From positions 1 through 58,956 of the forward strand of contig JAYKJB010000075.1 in assembly GCA_035285325.1 (NCBI GenBank): a stretch of 58,956 nucleotides of DNA, in the 5' to 3' direction. This stretch comes from Candidatus Sericytochromatia bacterium. Lineage in GTDB: Bacteria; Cyanobacteriota; Sericytochromatia; S15B-MN24; JAQBPE01. Under the pieces are notes generated by a model. That model ran no database searches. It was not told where the DNA came from and worked only from the letters and a program-made list of their open reading frames with translations. Shown here one piece after another: positions 1-8,676 of the stretch. Within the stretch, counting starts at the first letter, position 1. Every line of letters starts with the position of its first letter. The translations under genes and the position numbers were made by a program.

Positions 1-308
1 GCCTCCTGGCAGGGATGCCCGTCCAGCTGGCGCAGCTGGGCCGCCCCGGCCGCCGTCAGGCGCAGGGAGGGGTAGAAGCCAGCCGCACGGCCAATCCAGC
101 CCAAACCCAGCACGTCCGCCACGCAGGAGGCCACCTCTTCCGGCGCCACCGCTGACAGCACGCCCAGATAAGGACTCTGCAACAGGCCTTTCTCCTCCAT
201 CCGGCCGATCGTTTCGCCGCGCAGCAGATATTCCAGCATGATCGGGGACATCAAACCGGGGTGTTGCTGCACGGCCCGCAGCACCGTCGTGAAATGCGGA
301 TGGCTCAT
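1..308 (-). CDS. N-terminal part of a protein with an RQC-like winged-helix domain (partial)
   Basis: The gene runs off the left edge, so only about 102 codons from the start are visible. The ATG at 308-306 follows a strong ribosome binding site (GGAGGAG, 311-320 region). The visible protein begins MSHPHFTTVLRAVQQHPG and continues with a short basic stretch, a GRMEEKGLL-like helix, and a two-strand wing ending in SLRLTAAG. This order (helix, turn with L-RG, helix, wing ending L-T-G) resembles the RQC winged-helix domain of RecQ helicases and the smaller RQC-minor DNA-binding proteins. Because it starts directly with the winged helix, it is not a standard RecQ, in which RQC follows the helicase core. 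Whether a catalytic domain follows lies outside the window. The domain call is by pattern only. Confidence 0.55.
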   Translation of the reverse strand, partial: MSHPHFTTVLRAVQQHPGLMSPIMLEYLLRGETIGRMEEKGLLQSPYLGVLSAVAPEEVASCVADVLGLGWIGRAAGFYPSLRLTAAGAAQLRQLDGHPCQE

Positions 309-571
309 CGGGTCTCCTCCTTCTGATTAGACATTTGAAATACATATTATTTTTATTGACAAAAACCACCGGACTTGCGTGCGCCATCTCAGGTGTCCAG
401 AAATAACGCATTATGTTAAACCAGAGAAGGGGGCTCAATGCATCTCCCTGGGCGATTTTTTCGACTTCCCTGAGCCATCAACGGTTCATAATTCTTCATT
501 CAAATTGCGCGCGACCTCGCTGCCGCCCCCCCGCTGATGTGGCAGGGTAAACATGGAGAGCGGGCACACCG
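309..571. promoter_or_regulatory. AT-rich divergent intergenic region
   Basis: This stretch separates the leftward RQC-like gene from the rightward operon at 572. It is much richer in A and T than its surroundings, especially 325-375 and 400-500, as expected for promoter DNA serving both directions. I could not place a convincing -35/-10 pair on either strand. I see no ORF of coding character and no RNA-like structure in it. Confidence 0.3.
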
Positions 572-940
572 TTGACGGAATTGGGCCAGGTGAAACGAAA
601 ACGACGCGCCAAAGTGGAAGTCCTGCGCGATCTCGACGCGTTGCTGGTGCGAGCAGAGTCGCTGCGCGACGCCGCCGCGGGGGATGAACTCAGCCTGGCC
701 CGAGTGGCCATCGCACGCCTGGCCTGGCGACAGGAGGTGCTGGCCCTGCTGCCGGAGATGAGCAAGGGCATGCAGGTGGCTGTCGACTTTCAACGGGCCG
801 CTCAGAGCGTCGGCGCGACGGCGGTGTCGGATCTGGCGGCCGAATGGGGCCACCATCGCGCGGCGATCGGGGCGCCGCTCGAGGTGCTTCGCAGCGCAAT
901 AGACGCCTGGCGCCGCTCCGGCACCCGCCCCCTGGAATGA
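572..940 (+). CDS. Hypothetical 122-residue helical protein
   Basis: I do not recognise this protein. An in-frame stop at 548-550 leaves TTG at 572 as the first usable start; GGAGAG about 11 nt upstream is a plausible ribosome binding site. The product is charged and probably all-helical, with a basic N-terminus (VKRKRRAKVEV), no signal peptide and no cysteines. It ends 10 nt before the next gene, whose ribosome binding site overlaps its stop, so it is probably the first gene of an operon with the secreted protein at 951 and the nuclease at 1630. A reading frame on the other strand covers the same DNA but has no matching operon structure. Confidence 0.55.
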   Translation: MTELGQVKRKRRAKVEVLRDLDALLVRAESLRDAAAGDELSLARVAIARLAWRQEVLALLPEMSKGMQVAVDFQRAAQSVGATAVSDLAAEWGHHRAAIGAPLEVLRSAIDAWRRSGTRPLE

Positions 941-950
941 CGAGGAGCCC

Positions 951-1652
951 GTGATGAACGTATATCCCTTTGCGGCGGCCCTGCTGCTGTCCGCCGTCTT
1001 GCTGTCAGCCTCCGCGGCATCCGCCGACGGCAGCGACCCCCTCGAGCCGGAAGCCGGGGCGGCCCTTGAACAGCCATTGGCCAAGCCATCCCCGGGCCAG
1101 CCCATGGCCAAGCCCCAGCGGGCCCTGGCGACCCCCTCCCGCGCGTCCCGCTCGGCCCGCAAGCGGGCAGCGCGTGAGCGGCGGCTGCCGCGCAAACCAC
1201 ACCCACAGCAGACTCCGGTGGCGGCCAAACGCCCCTCGCCGGTTCCCAAAGCGGAGCTGGTATTGCCGGAAGCCGCGCCCCATTACGACGCCAAGGGCAA
1301 GTACATCCCCACCGTGTACATCTACCAGGAGACCAACGGGGAATTCCGCATCCTGAATCCGAAGGCGCAGGAACAGGCGCAGGCCTCCGGCGCGGTCAGC
1401 CCGCGTGACGCCTTACAGGACGCCTTGAAGGCCCTCGGCGTGGCGACAGACAAGGCCCCGCGGCCCCGCGGCGGTGACAGCGACCGCGGAGGCCGCTCAG
1501 CGGGCAATGCCGGCCCCGCGGAGGCCGGCAGCAGCGGCGCAGGGGCGGCCGGCGCCCCGTCGGGCGGGGCCAGCGGCGGCGGCCCCAGCGGGGACTCGTC
1601 CGGCGGCGCTCCGGCCGGTGCAGGCAGTGATGGCGGCAATGGCATCTTCTGA
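951..1652 (+). CDS. Exported low-complexity protein (Pro/Lys-rich then Gly/Ser-rich)
   Basis: Start is GTG 951 or the adjacent ATG 954, with GAGGAG at 942-947. The N-terminus is a clear signal peptide (MNVYPFAAALLLSAVLLS, cleavage near SAASA-DG). The mature part has a basic Pro/Ala/Arg/Lys-rich stretch (about residues 45-105), a short ordered-looking core (YDAKGKYIPTVYIYQETNGE, about 112-131), and a C-terminal tail of roughly 55 residues made almost wholly of Gly, Ser, Ala and Pro. I do not recognise the family. The layout suggests a surface or periplasmic protein with flexible linkers. Its 3' end overlaps the proposed start of the nuclease gene by 23 nt, suggesting coupled translation. Confidence 0.7.
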   Translation: MMNVYPFAAALLLSAVLLSASAASADGSDPLEPEAGAALEQPLAKPSPGQPMAKPQRALATPSRASRSARKRAARERRLPRKPHPQQTPVAAKRPSPVPKAELVLPEAAPHYDAKGKYIPTVYIYQETNGEFRILNPKAQEQAQASGAVSPRDALQDALKALGVATDKAPRPRGGDSDRGGRSAGNAGPAEAGSSGAGAAGAPSGGASGGGPSGDSSGGAPAGAGSDGGNGIF

Positions 1653-2406
1653 GTGCGTCCGGGCCGTGCGGCGCGGCCGGCGTAGCGCCTGGCTGCGCCC
1701 CGCATCCCGTCTTCTGATTGGCGTCGGGGCCGTCTTGGCCCTGCTTGCCCCTGCGGCTCAGGCCAGCCCGCTCGAGGGCACTTGCGTGGCCGTTCACGAT
1801 GGGGACACCGTGACGCTGCAATGGTCCGGTGGGCGCGAAAAGATCCGCCTGCTGGGCATCGACGCCCCGGAACTCAAGCAGGTTCCCTGGGGCCCACGTT
1901 CGCGAGACCACGCCGCAAGCCTCATGCTGAACCAGCCCCTGCGCGTTGAAACCGACGTCCAGCCCCGCGATCGCTACGGGCGTCTGCTGGGCTATGTCTA
2001 TGTGGGAAGCCGCTTCATCAACCGCGAATTGATCGGCAACGGGCACGCGGTGCTGCTGACCTATCCGCCCAACGTACGACACGTGGCGGAATTCACCGCC
2101 GCTCAGACCGATGCGCGCGCCAGGGGACTGGGCATCTGGAACCCCCAGGAGCCCCTCGATGTCTCCCCTTACGATTTCCGGCACGCCAAACCGCGCGGCC
2201 GCTTGACGCGTGGGGAAGACCTGCGCCTGAACCCTCCCACGGCGAGTCCGGCCGGCTCAGGGCAGCCGGGTGATCAGGTCCGCTTCAACCCGCGCAGCAA
2301 GAAGTTTCATCGCGAGGACTGCGGACACGCCTGCGCGCGCTGCGAAGCCATGCCCCGCGCGGAAGCGGAGGCCCGCGGAGGCAGCCCTTGCAAGGAGAGC
2401 CGCTGA
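1630..2406 (+). CDS. Exported thermonuclease (SNase-like) family nuclease
   Basis: Probable exported, calcium-dependent endonuclease of the staphylococcal nuclease fold. The core shows the family landmarks in order: GDTVTL, the active-site segment IRLLGIDAPEL (Arg and Asp), the second catalytic region QPRDRYGRLLGYV, and LGIWN at the end of the fold. I chose ATG 1630 (ATG 1639 is possible) because it gives a basic N-terminus, a hydrophobic stretch (LLIGVGAVLALLAP) and a signal cleavage site after AQA; the frame stays open back to 1474 but that part overlaps the preceding gene. The C-terminus carries HREDCGH-x3-C and a final PCK, a small Cys/His motif often appended to bacterial SNases. Likely role: degrading environmental DNA for nutrients. 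Confidence 0.85.
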   Translation: MAAMASSECVRAVRRGRRSAWLRPASRLLIGVGAVLALLAPAAQASPLEGTCVAVHDGDTVTLQWSGGREKIRLLGIDAPELKQVPWGPRSRDHAASLMLNQPLRVETDVQPRDRYGRLLGYVYVGSRFINRELIGNGHAVLLTYPPNVRHVAEFTAAQTDARARGLGIWNPQEPLDVSPYDFRHAKPRGRLTRGEDLRLNPPTASPAGSGQPGDQVRFNPRSKKFHREDCGHACARCEAMPRAEAEARGGSPCKESR

Positions 2407-2432
2407 CGGCTGAGCCCGTCTGAACGGCGCGC

Positions 2433-2786
2433 TCAGGCGGGCGGCTGGGCCTCGAGCTGGGCCACCGCGGCACGCACGTTCTCAAGCAAACAGGCGATCG
2501 CCTCCCCCTCACTGTCCGCCCCCGCGTGGACGTGGCGAGCCGCCAGCAACATGGCCAGAAAGGGCGGCAGATCGGCGGGAGCATCGGCCCGCCTGGCCAC
2601 GACCTGAAAGGTCTCCAGCTCCGGGTGCCAGCCCAGCAGGAAGCCGGCGTCCAGGGTGATCAGGGTCGCCTCGCCGCGCTGGGCCGCCTGCCGCAAAAAA
2701 GCCTCGGCTTCCGCCCGAACCTCCTCGGGTGCGGCGTCCGGCGCACGTCCGGCGCTCCAGTGGGTGAATCCGTTCCAGGTGCCCAT
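2433..2786 (-). CDS. Hypothetical 117-residue acidic protein
   Basis: I do not recognise this protein. Start is ATG 2786, preceded by a good GGAGG; the frame stays open upstream but lacks another well-placed start. The protein begins MGTWNGFTHW, is rich in Ala, Glu and Leu, and looks cytoplasmic. It contains a DAGFLLGWHPELETFQVV segment that could be a short beta-helix unit, and a conserved-looking LLAARHVHAG. It is divergent from the membrane protein gene at 2886 and convergent with the nuclease gene. Confidence 0.6.
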   Translation of the reverse strand: MGTWNGFTHWSAGRAPDAAPEEVRAEAEAFLRQAAQRGEATLITLDAGFLLGWHPELETFQVVARRADAPADLPPFLAMLLAARHVHAGADSEGEAIACLLENVRAAVAQLEAQPPA

Positions 2787-2885
2787 CGGCCCTCCTCTGG
2801 CGTGACCCTCGGCCGCAACGGCGACTCTCCTGAGGCGCCACAGGCTTGCGCTACAATGTTCGCCTGTCACGCTGAGGAACTCAAG

Positions 2886-4118
2886 ATGTCCGCTTCCGAC
2901 CAAGCCCGTTCAACCCAGGCCAGCTGGGGGGCCATCGCCCTGGCCAACCTCCAGGGCTGGTTCCCCGAAAACCGACGCGAATTCATCAGCATCGCGGTGC
3001 TCTATGCCAGCATATACGCGCTTTCCGGCGCCCTTGAGACGACGCCCTACAACGCGCACGTCTATCTGGCGCAGGCCTTCTTGGAAGGCCACTTTCACGT
3101 GGACAACCTGCCGGAATTCATGGAGGAAACCCACCTCAACGGCCACAAGTACATTGCCTATGGCATCACCCCCGCGTTGGTGATGATGCCCTTCGTGGCG
3201 ATCTGGGGCCTGGCGTTCCACCAGAGCCTGTACTTTGCCCTGCTCGGCGGCGTGGCGGTGGCCGTCTGGCATTCGGTGCTGGGCAAGCTGGAACTCCAGC
3301 CCGCCTGGCGTCACATGCTGACGACCGTGATGGGGCTGGGATCTCTGTTCTGGTTCTATGCGGGCGACGGCGGCCGCACCTGGTGGATCATGCACGTGGC
3401 CACGGTGTTGTTCCTGCTGATCGCGATCCGGGACTGCGTGGGCAAGCAACGGGCCTGGGTGGCTGGTCTGGCCTTCGGTCTGGCGGTGCTGTCACGCCAG
3501 AGTGTCTTCCTCGGGCTGCCGTTTTTCGTGGGCATGCTCTGGCGCGACGACCGCTCCCAGGGCGGCCTCGGCGTGGCGGGCAAGGCCTGGCGCTTCGCCC
3601 TGCCGCTGGCGGCCCTGCTGGCCTTCAACTGTTTCTACAACTACGCGCGCTTCGGCGCCCCGCTGGACAACGGCTACGCCCGCGTCATCAGCGAGACCGA
3701 CACGCTGGCACACGGCTTTTTCAGCACCCATTACCTGCAGGAAAACCTGAGACTCTACCTGTTCGGTGTGCCACAGCGCCTGGAGCGCTTTCCCTGGTTC
3801 GACACGACCATGGGTGGGTTCAGCATCTTCATCTCGACGCCCGCCCTGCTGCTGGCCTTTTTTGCCGACTGGCGGGCCCGCATCAACCAGCTGGCGCTGC
3901 TGGCCGTGCTCGGGATCGGCACCTTTTACATGTTTTACTACTGGAGCGGCTTCACCCAGTTCGGCTGCCGCTATTCGCTCGACTTCCTGCCGTTCGCCCT
4001 GTTGCTGGTGGCCTCGGCCGTGCGCGATCGCTGGCTGGAGGCCCTGCGCACCTGCCTGCTGGCCGGCATCACGGTTCAGGTCTGGGGGCTGTTCTGGTGG
4101 ATGCACAAGGGCTGGTGA
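2886..4118 (+). CDS. Polytopic membrane protein, possible GT-C type glycosyltransferase
   Basis: About 410 residues with roughly nine hydrophobic segments, from ISIAVLYASIYAL near the N-terminus to the last helix before HKGW. Start ATG 2886 has GAGGA eight nt upstream. The first extracytoplasmic loop contains acidic and histidine residues (YLAQAFLEGHFHVD), then a YGITPALVM segment, and later WTWWIMH-like and LSRQSVFLGLPFF helices and an N-YARFG-P loop. These features (acidic first loop, aromatic lumenal loops, basic short cytoplasmic loops) recall the GT-C lipid-linked sugar transferases of the ArnT/PMT type, but I see no diagnostic motif. The gene stands alone, so context does not help. Confidence 0.6.
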   Translation: MSASDQARSTQASWGAIALANLQGWFPENRREFISIAVLYASIYALSGALETTPYNAHVYLAQAFLEGHFHVDNLPEFMEETHLNGHKYIAYGITPALVMMPFVAIWGLAFHQSLYFALLGGVAVAVWHSVLGKLELQPAWRHMLTTVMGLGSLFWFYAGDGGRTWWIMHVATVLFLLIAIRDCVGKQRAWVAGLAFGLAVLSRQSVFLGLPFFVGMLWRDDRSQGGLGVAGKAWRFALPLAALLAFNCFYNYARFGAPLDNGYARVISETDTLAHGFFSTHYLQENLRLYLFGVPQRLERFPWFDTTMGGFSIFISTPALLLAFFADWRARINQLALLAVLGIGTFYMFYYWSGFTQFGCRYSLDFLPFALLLVASAVRDRWLEALRTCLLAGITVQVWGLFWWMHKGW

Positions 4119-4164
4119 GCCCCCGTCCGTTCTGGCGGGCGCCGCGCCGGGCTGAGCGCGACGG

Positions 4165-5643
4165 TCAGCGGAACCTCACCCTCAGGCGGTGCCACCACGC
4201 CCTCCAGCCAGGGACAGGGGCCGGCTCGGCCTGTTGAGCCGCCTGGGCAATTGCCCCGGACCAGGAGGACTCCGCCCGCAGCAGCTCGCCCAGGCTCGCC
4301 AGCGGCAGATCCTCCTGCAGGGCCAGGGCCAGTTCCTGGATCAGTTCAGCGGCGGGCTCTCCCACCACCGTGGCCCCCAGCAAGTGCCCCTCAGGCGAGG
4401 CGAGCAGGCGCACCAGTCCGGGCGAGCCGCCCAGCGCGCCGGGTGGCGGCATCAAGGGCGCCTGGTGAACCCGATAGGGCGTCTGAGTCGCCACCAGTTC
4501 GGCCTCCTTGCGCCCCACGGAGGCCAGCGGGGGATCCGTGAACACCACCAGCGGCAACAGGGAGGAATGAAAGCGGGCCGCGCCCGGCTGGATCGCATGG
4601 GCCACGGCGCGCTGCGCCTGCACCAGCAGGGCCTGGGTGGCAGACACGTGGCCGATCTGTTCCCCCAGGGCATACACGCCGGGCAGACTGGTGCGAAAGG
4701 TTTCATCGACCGTGATGAAACCGCGGGCATCACGCACCAGGCCACCGGACTCGGGCTGACGCGCCAGCGCGCCGGGCACGCGACCACAGGCGATCAGCAG
4801 CGTGTCGTAGGGCAAGGCCGCGCGCTCCCCGTCCAGCCCACTGATGGCGAGCACCCGCTCCCCCTCGGCGTGGCGAACGGCGACCGGCTTGGAGGCGAAG
4901 CGAATATCGACCCCGGCGTCGCGCAAGGCTTGCTCCAGCAAGGCCGCGGCATCAGGCTCCTCCTGGGGAAGGAGACCGGAAAAGGGCTCCACCAGGACCA
5001 CGCGCGTCCCCAGACGGGCAAACGTCTGGGCCAGTTCACTGGCCACCGGACTGCCCCCCACCACCACCAGCCGCCTGGGCAGACGTTCCAGGCGCTGGGG
5101 CAAGTTGTCCGGCGTGAGATAGCCATCCGGCTGCAGCCCTTCGATGGCCGGCACCAGCGGGGCGGTGGCCCCGGCCAGCAGCAGGGCGGGGGCGCGCAGC
5201 AGGCGCTCTCCCAGCCGTAACGTGGTCGGTTCCTGCCAGACCAGCGAAGCGCCGAGCAGACGCTCGCCAGGGGCCTCCAGCTCGGCCACGGGGGGCGGCC
5301 AGACCCCCAGCCGGGCCAGCAGCGCCTGAAGCGAGGCCCAGGCGATCACGGAAGGCAGGGCCAGGCCCTCCAGCCCCTCCAGCCGGCGAGCCCGCTGGAG
5401 CAAGGTGGCCACCTGCGCCATGGCCCGACCGAAGCGTTCCCCCTGGGCACGATCCGGCAAGGCCGCCTCGGCCTCGTGATCGACCCAGGCCACCCGCACG
5501 CCACGCCGCGAGGCCTCCCGCACCGCCTCGCGAGCGCCAGGGCCGCTGCCCAGCACGATCAGTCCAAATTCGTCGGCGTCCAACCCGATGACCCTATCAC
5601 TCCCTGCGCCTGTCCGGCCGCAGACTTTCCCTATTTTACGCAC
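4165..5643 (-). CDS. Flavoprotein of the pyridine nucleotide-disulfide reductase fold lacking the redox active site
   Basis: The protein has the architecture of dihydrolipoamide dehydrogenase or mercuric reductase: N-terminal FAD fold (LGSGPG, residues 31-36), a second dinucleotide fold (LVVVGGSPVASELA), the conserved IACGRVPG and VYALGEQIG segments, and the C-terminal dimerisation domain (VVFTDPPLASVGRKE). The family redox cysteines (C-x4-C), which should follow the first FAD motif, are absent; the only cysteines are Cys8 and the one in IACGR. The C-terminal His-Glu pair (normally HAHPTLSE-like) is replaced by LRAESSWSG, and the FAD-contacting Asp of the GD motif is Glu. It is therefore probably a flavin-binding protein without disulfide reductase activity. 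The start is GTG 5643 with no strong ribosome binding site. Confidence 0.8.
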   Translation of the reverse strand: MRKIGKVCGRTGAGSDRVIGLDADEFGLIVLGSGPGAREAVREASRRGVRVAWVDHEAEAALPDRAQGERFGRAMAQVATLLQRARRLEGLEGLALPSVIAWASLQALLARLGVWPPPVAELEAPGERLLGASLVWQEPTTLRLGERLLRAPALLLAGATAPLVPAIEGLQPDGYLTPDNLPQRLERLPRRLVVVGGSPVASELAQTFARLGTRVVLVEPFSGLLPQEEPDAAALLEQALRDAGVDIRFASKPVAVRHAEGERVLAISGLDGERAALPYDTLLIACGRVPGALARQPESGGLVRDARGFITVDETFRTSLPGVYALGEQIGHVSATQALLVQAQRAVAHAIQPGAARFHSSLLPLVVFTDPPLASVGRKEAELVATQTPYRVHQAPLMPPPGALGGSPGLVRLLASPEGHLLGATVVGEPAAELIQELALALQEDLPLASLGELLRAESSWSGAIAQAAQQAEPAPVPGWRAWWHRLRVRFR

Positions 5644-5749
5644 AGTTCACCACGGCGCCGTGACGACCACGGCCCGCGCTCGGACGCCTTTACCTGATGA
5701 CGCCGGCGGGCTAGCATGGAACCCGACGCGCCCCTGCTGAGGTGATGGT

Positions 5750-6553
5750 TTGGATCGACGCCTGAATCTGGTCCCCTGGCGCCCCCCCGCCACGCCCCGG
5801 ATCGTGCTCGCCAGCGGGCTCGCCACCTACGTGGTGGCCGCCTGTGCCGCCGCGCCGGCCCTGCCTGGCCCGCCGGAGGGGCCACCCACCGCCAGCGGGC
5901 CCCCGATCGGCCTCCCCGGGGTCCTGCCGACACCGCCCACGCCCCCACCGGGGGGTCGACTGGTGGGTGATTTCTCCGCCGCTGGTTGGCGCAGCTGGGA
6001 GAACGTGACGTACTTTCCCTGGAGCCCCAAGAACGACTACCGGCGACTCGACACGCCGGACGGCCCCCTGATTCACGTGGTCAGTCAGGATGCCGCCTCG
6101 ATGCTGGTCCGTCGCGTCGAGATCGACCTGACCAAAGAACCGATCGCCACCTGGCGCTGGCGCATCGCGGCCCCGATCGCCGGGGGCGACGAACGCAAGC
6201 GCGAGACCGACGACTGCGCGGCCCGGGTGTACTTCGTCTGGGGCCTGAAGGACCGCAAGGACATCTTTTCTGCCAAAGGGCTGGCCTACGTCTGGGGCCA
6301 GACCCGCCGAGTCGGTGACATCGGGGGCTCCCCCTTCACCGACCAGATCGCGGTCATGGCGTTGCGCAGCGGATCCGCCGGCGCGGGCGCCTGGCAGACC
6401 GAGCGACGCGACCTGGAGGCGGATTACCGCGCCTACTTCAAAGCACCGCCTCCCGGCCCGATCACGGCGATCGCCCTGCTGACCGACACCGACCACACGG
6501 CCAGCCAGGCCTCGGCCTGGTACGCCCCGATCCGGGTGCTGGCCCGCCCCTGA
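5750..6553 (+). CDS. DUF3047 family lipoprotein
   Basis: The start is TTG 5750 with GAGG at 5739-5742; an ATG at 5745 lies in another frame that stops after six codons. The N-terminus has a hydrophobic segment ending VVAAC, which fits a lipobox, followed by a Pro/Gly-rich linker of about 35 residues. The mature domain shows the DUF3047 pattern: a W-rich start (WSPKNDYRRL), TWRWRIAAP, the acidic RETDDCAARVYFVWG segment, AYVWG, and the ending DYRAYFKAPPPGPITAIALLTDTDHT. The function of the family is unknown to me; predicted fold is a beta sandwich like carbohydrate-binding modules. It is convergent with the decarboxylase gene. Confidence 0.8.
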   Translation: MDRRLNLVPWRPPATPRIVLASGLATYVVAACAAAPALPGPPEGPPTASGPPIGLPGVLPTPPTPPPGGRLVGDFSAAGWRSWENVTYFPWSPKNDYRRLDTPDGPLIHVVSQDAASMLVRRVEIDLTKEPIATWRWRIAAPIAGGDERKRETDDCAARVYFVWGLKDRKDIFSAKGLAYVWGQTRRVGDIGGSPFTDQIAVMALRSGSAGAGAWQTERRDLEADYRAYFKAPPPGPITAIALLTDTDHTASQASAWYAPIRVLARP

Positions 6554-6623
6554 GCGCGGCGCTCCGCTGGGCACGGATGGGCCGCGTGACCAAGGGCCAG
6601 ACGCCCCCCAGCAGGCGCCGCCC

Positions 6624-8552
6624 TCAGCCCTGCCACTCTCCGGAGCGCAGGTCGAGCCGTTCCTCGTCATCGGCAAAGCCCAGCGTCGCCTGCAGGGGGA
6701 ATTGCGCCCCGCCCGCTTCCTGCCAGCAACCGGCGAACCAGTCGATCAGATGCTTGCCCGCCAGCTCGTGGGCGTCCTCGAGGGCTTCTTTGAGGGCCAG
6801 GAAGCGCGGTTGCGCCAGCACCTCCGCCGGGACCACCTCGGCCAGCTCCGGCAACAGCGGCTCGCTGCCCGAAAAGGGAGCGTCCTCGTCGGGCCGTTCG
6901 GCAGAGACCAGCCAGCCGTCGGCGCCCAGGGTATACAGACGCAACCCCAGTTCCCCGGCCACGCCATAGGGATGACAGAGCTCGACATCGAGACGCTCGA
7001 CCGCCTCGTGGTAGCGGCGCCCGAGCACCTGGTCGCGCAGACAAGCCAGCATGGCCGGCCGCACGGCCGCCAGATGTTGCTCCACGACCCGCTGCCATTC
7101 GGCCTTCAGGTTGAGGGGCCCCGTCAGCGCGCGCACGGGCGCCACCACGTTGGACACCACCTCAGCCCCGGCCTCCCAGGCCTCCGGCGGGCTGGCGTAG
7201 CGCTCCACCCGCGCGTGCAGCCAGGGAATCACCAGCTCGTGTTCCGGCTTGATCAGACAGGCCCGCAAGACCAGCAGTTCCTCCTGATCCCAGACCAGCT
7301 GCGGCGCGTGGGGCGCCACCAGCGCGCGCGGCAAGCGGGCCGTGGCCAGGTAGACCGGCTCGTGGGCGTCGCGCATGAGCAGCTGGAAGATCTGCTCGGT
7401 TTCCGTGCTGATCGCGCTGGCGGTCCAGCCGGCGCCGGTCGGAAAAAAGGCCACGATGTCGAGGTCGGGCGGCATCACCAGCTGCAGGTGGGGACTCGCC
7501 TCGATCAGGCCGGCCCAGGCCAGCGCGGCGCGCCGGCAGGCCTTCAGCACGGGGCCGAGGCCGTGGTTGGGCGCGAGCGGAAAGCAACGCAGGGTGGTCC
7601 AGAGCGCGGCGGCGGCCGCTCCGGCCCGGGAGCATTCCAGGCTGATCTCGCCCAGGTGCCGCGCGGCCGCGGTGAAATAGGCGTAGGGGGCCTCGTGGGC
7701 GTAAAAGCGCGCCACCTGAGGGTCGCGAAAGATCACGCAGCCGCAGCCATAAGGCTGCAAGCCGTGCTTGTGCGGATCGATCACCACGCTGTCGGCCTGG
7801 GCGATCGCCGCCCACGGCGCGGGGTCGAGGATCGGCGGCTCGGTCTCGGACAGCAACTTGAAAAACCCGCCGTAAGCCGCATCCACGTGAACGCGAACGC
7901 CATTTTCACGCGCCCAGGCCACCACCGCGTCGATCGGGTCGATCGCGCCCAGGGCGGTGGTGCCCGCCGTGACCACCACCGTGCCCAGGGGCTCGCGGGC
8001 ATGGGCCTGGGCCAGCGCCGCCAGATCCAGCCGCCCCCAGCGGTCAACCGGAATCTCGACCATGCGGAGGCCCAACAGGGCCCCCAGGCGCGCGTGGGTG
8101 TAATGGGCCTGCGCCCCGTAGGCCACGGCGCGTTCCGGATGCATCCGGCGAGCGACCCAGAGGGCCTCCAGATTGGCCATCGTGCCGCCGCCCGTCAGGT
8201 GGCCCAGGTGGCTTTCAAAGCCCAGCATGGTCGCGAGGGCCGCCACCACTTCTTCTTCCAGCGCCGCGGTGGCCGGCCCGCCGTCCAGGGCGTGGTTGTT
8301 GGGGTTGATCTGCATGGCCATGGCATAGGCCAGCATGGCCACCGGGTGCGGCGGCTTGAGCATCTGTCCGGCATAGGCCGGATGATGAAAGGGATAATTG
8401 TCGGTCAGACGATCGGCCAGGGCGGCCAGCGCCTCGTCGATCGCCTCGTCCGACAGGGCCAGGCTCGCCGCCGTCGGAAACGGCGCCCAGCGCTCCTGCC
8501 AGCGGGCCACCGCCGCCAGGCCACGTTCGAGATGGGGCAAATGGTCACGCAT
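6624..8552 (-). CDS. PLP-dependent group II amino acid decarboxylase
   Basis: Cytoplasmic pyridoxal-phosphate enzyme of the glutamate/aromatic amino acid/diaminobutyrate decarboxylase fold. The PLP lysine is in VIDPHKHGLQPYG. The cofactor-contacting aspartate region is VRVHVDAAYGGFF, preceded by VVTAGTTALGAIDP. The N-terminal part has the typical GGTMANLEAL segment and the HPAYAGQML substrate-entry region. At 642 residues it is longer than typical members (450-550), with a C-terminal extension of about 150 residues (from about 490) that I do not recognise. Start ATG 8552 follows AAGGAG. The substrate cannot be read from sequence; neighbours give no pathway. Confidence 0.85.
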   Translation of the reverse strand: MRDHLPHLERGLAAVARWQERWAPFPTAASLALSDEAIDEALAALADRLTDNYPFHHPAYAGQMLKPPHPVAMLAYAMAMQINPNNHALDGGPATAALEEEVVAALATMLGFESHLGHLTGGGTMANLEALWVARRMHPERAVAYGAQAHYTHARLGALLGLRMVEIPVDRWGRLDLAALAQAHAREPLGTVVVTAGTTALGAIDPIDAVVAWARENGVRVHVDAAYGGFFKLLSETEPPILDPAPWAAIAQADSVVIDPHKHGLQPYGCGCVIFRDPQVARFYAHEAPYAYFTAAARHLGEISLECSRAGAAAAALWTTLRCFPLAPNHGLGPVLKACRRAALAWAGLIEASPHLQLVMPPDLDIVAFFPTGAGWTASAISTETEQIFQLLMRDAHEPVYLATARLPRALVAPHAPQLVWDQEELLVLRACLIKPEHELVIPWLHARVERYASPPEAWEAGAEVVSNVVAPVRALTGPLNLKAEWQRVVEQHLAAVRPAMLACLRDQVLGRRYHEAVERLDVELCHPYGVAGELGLRLYTLGADGWLVSAERPDEDAPFSGSEPLLPELAEVVPAEVLAQPRFLALKEALEDAHELAGKHLIDWFAGCWQEAGGAQFPLQATLGFADDEERLDLRSGEWQG

Positions 8553-8676
8553 ATCGGGCTCCTTGGCCGCTCTCGGCCACCCTCCGTTTCTACCCGGCCA
8601 ACCGTGGGGCTCACCGGTCCGGGCCTCGGCTCACGGACCTCGCCTGAAACGAAACGGGCGAGTGTGACCCCGCCGT

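Noticed and set aside
500-1249. A 249-codon minus-strand open frame near the left end
   Set aside because: It opposes the secreted protein gene, which has a good ribosome binding site and signal peptide; the minus frame has no such support.
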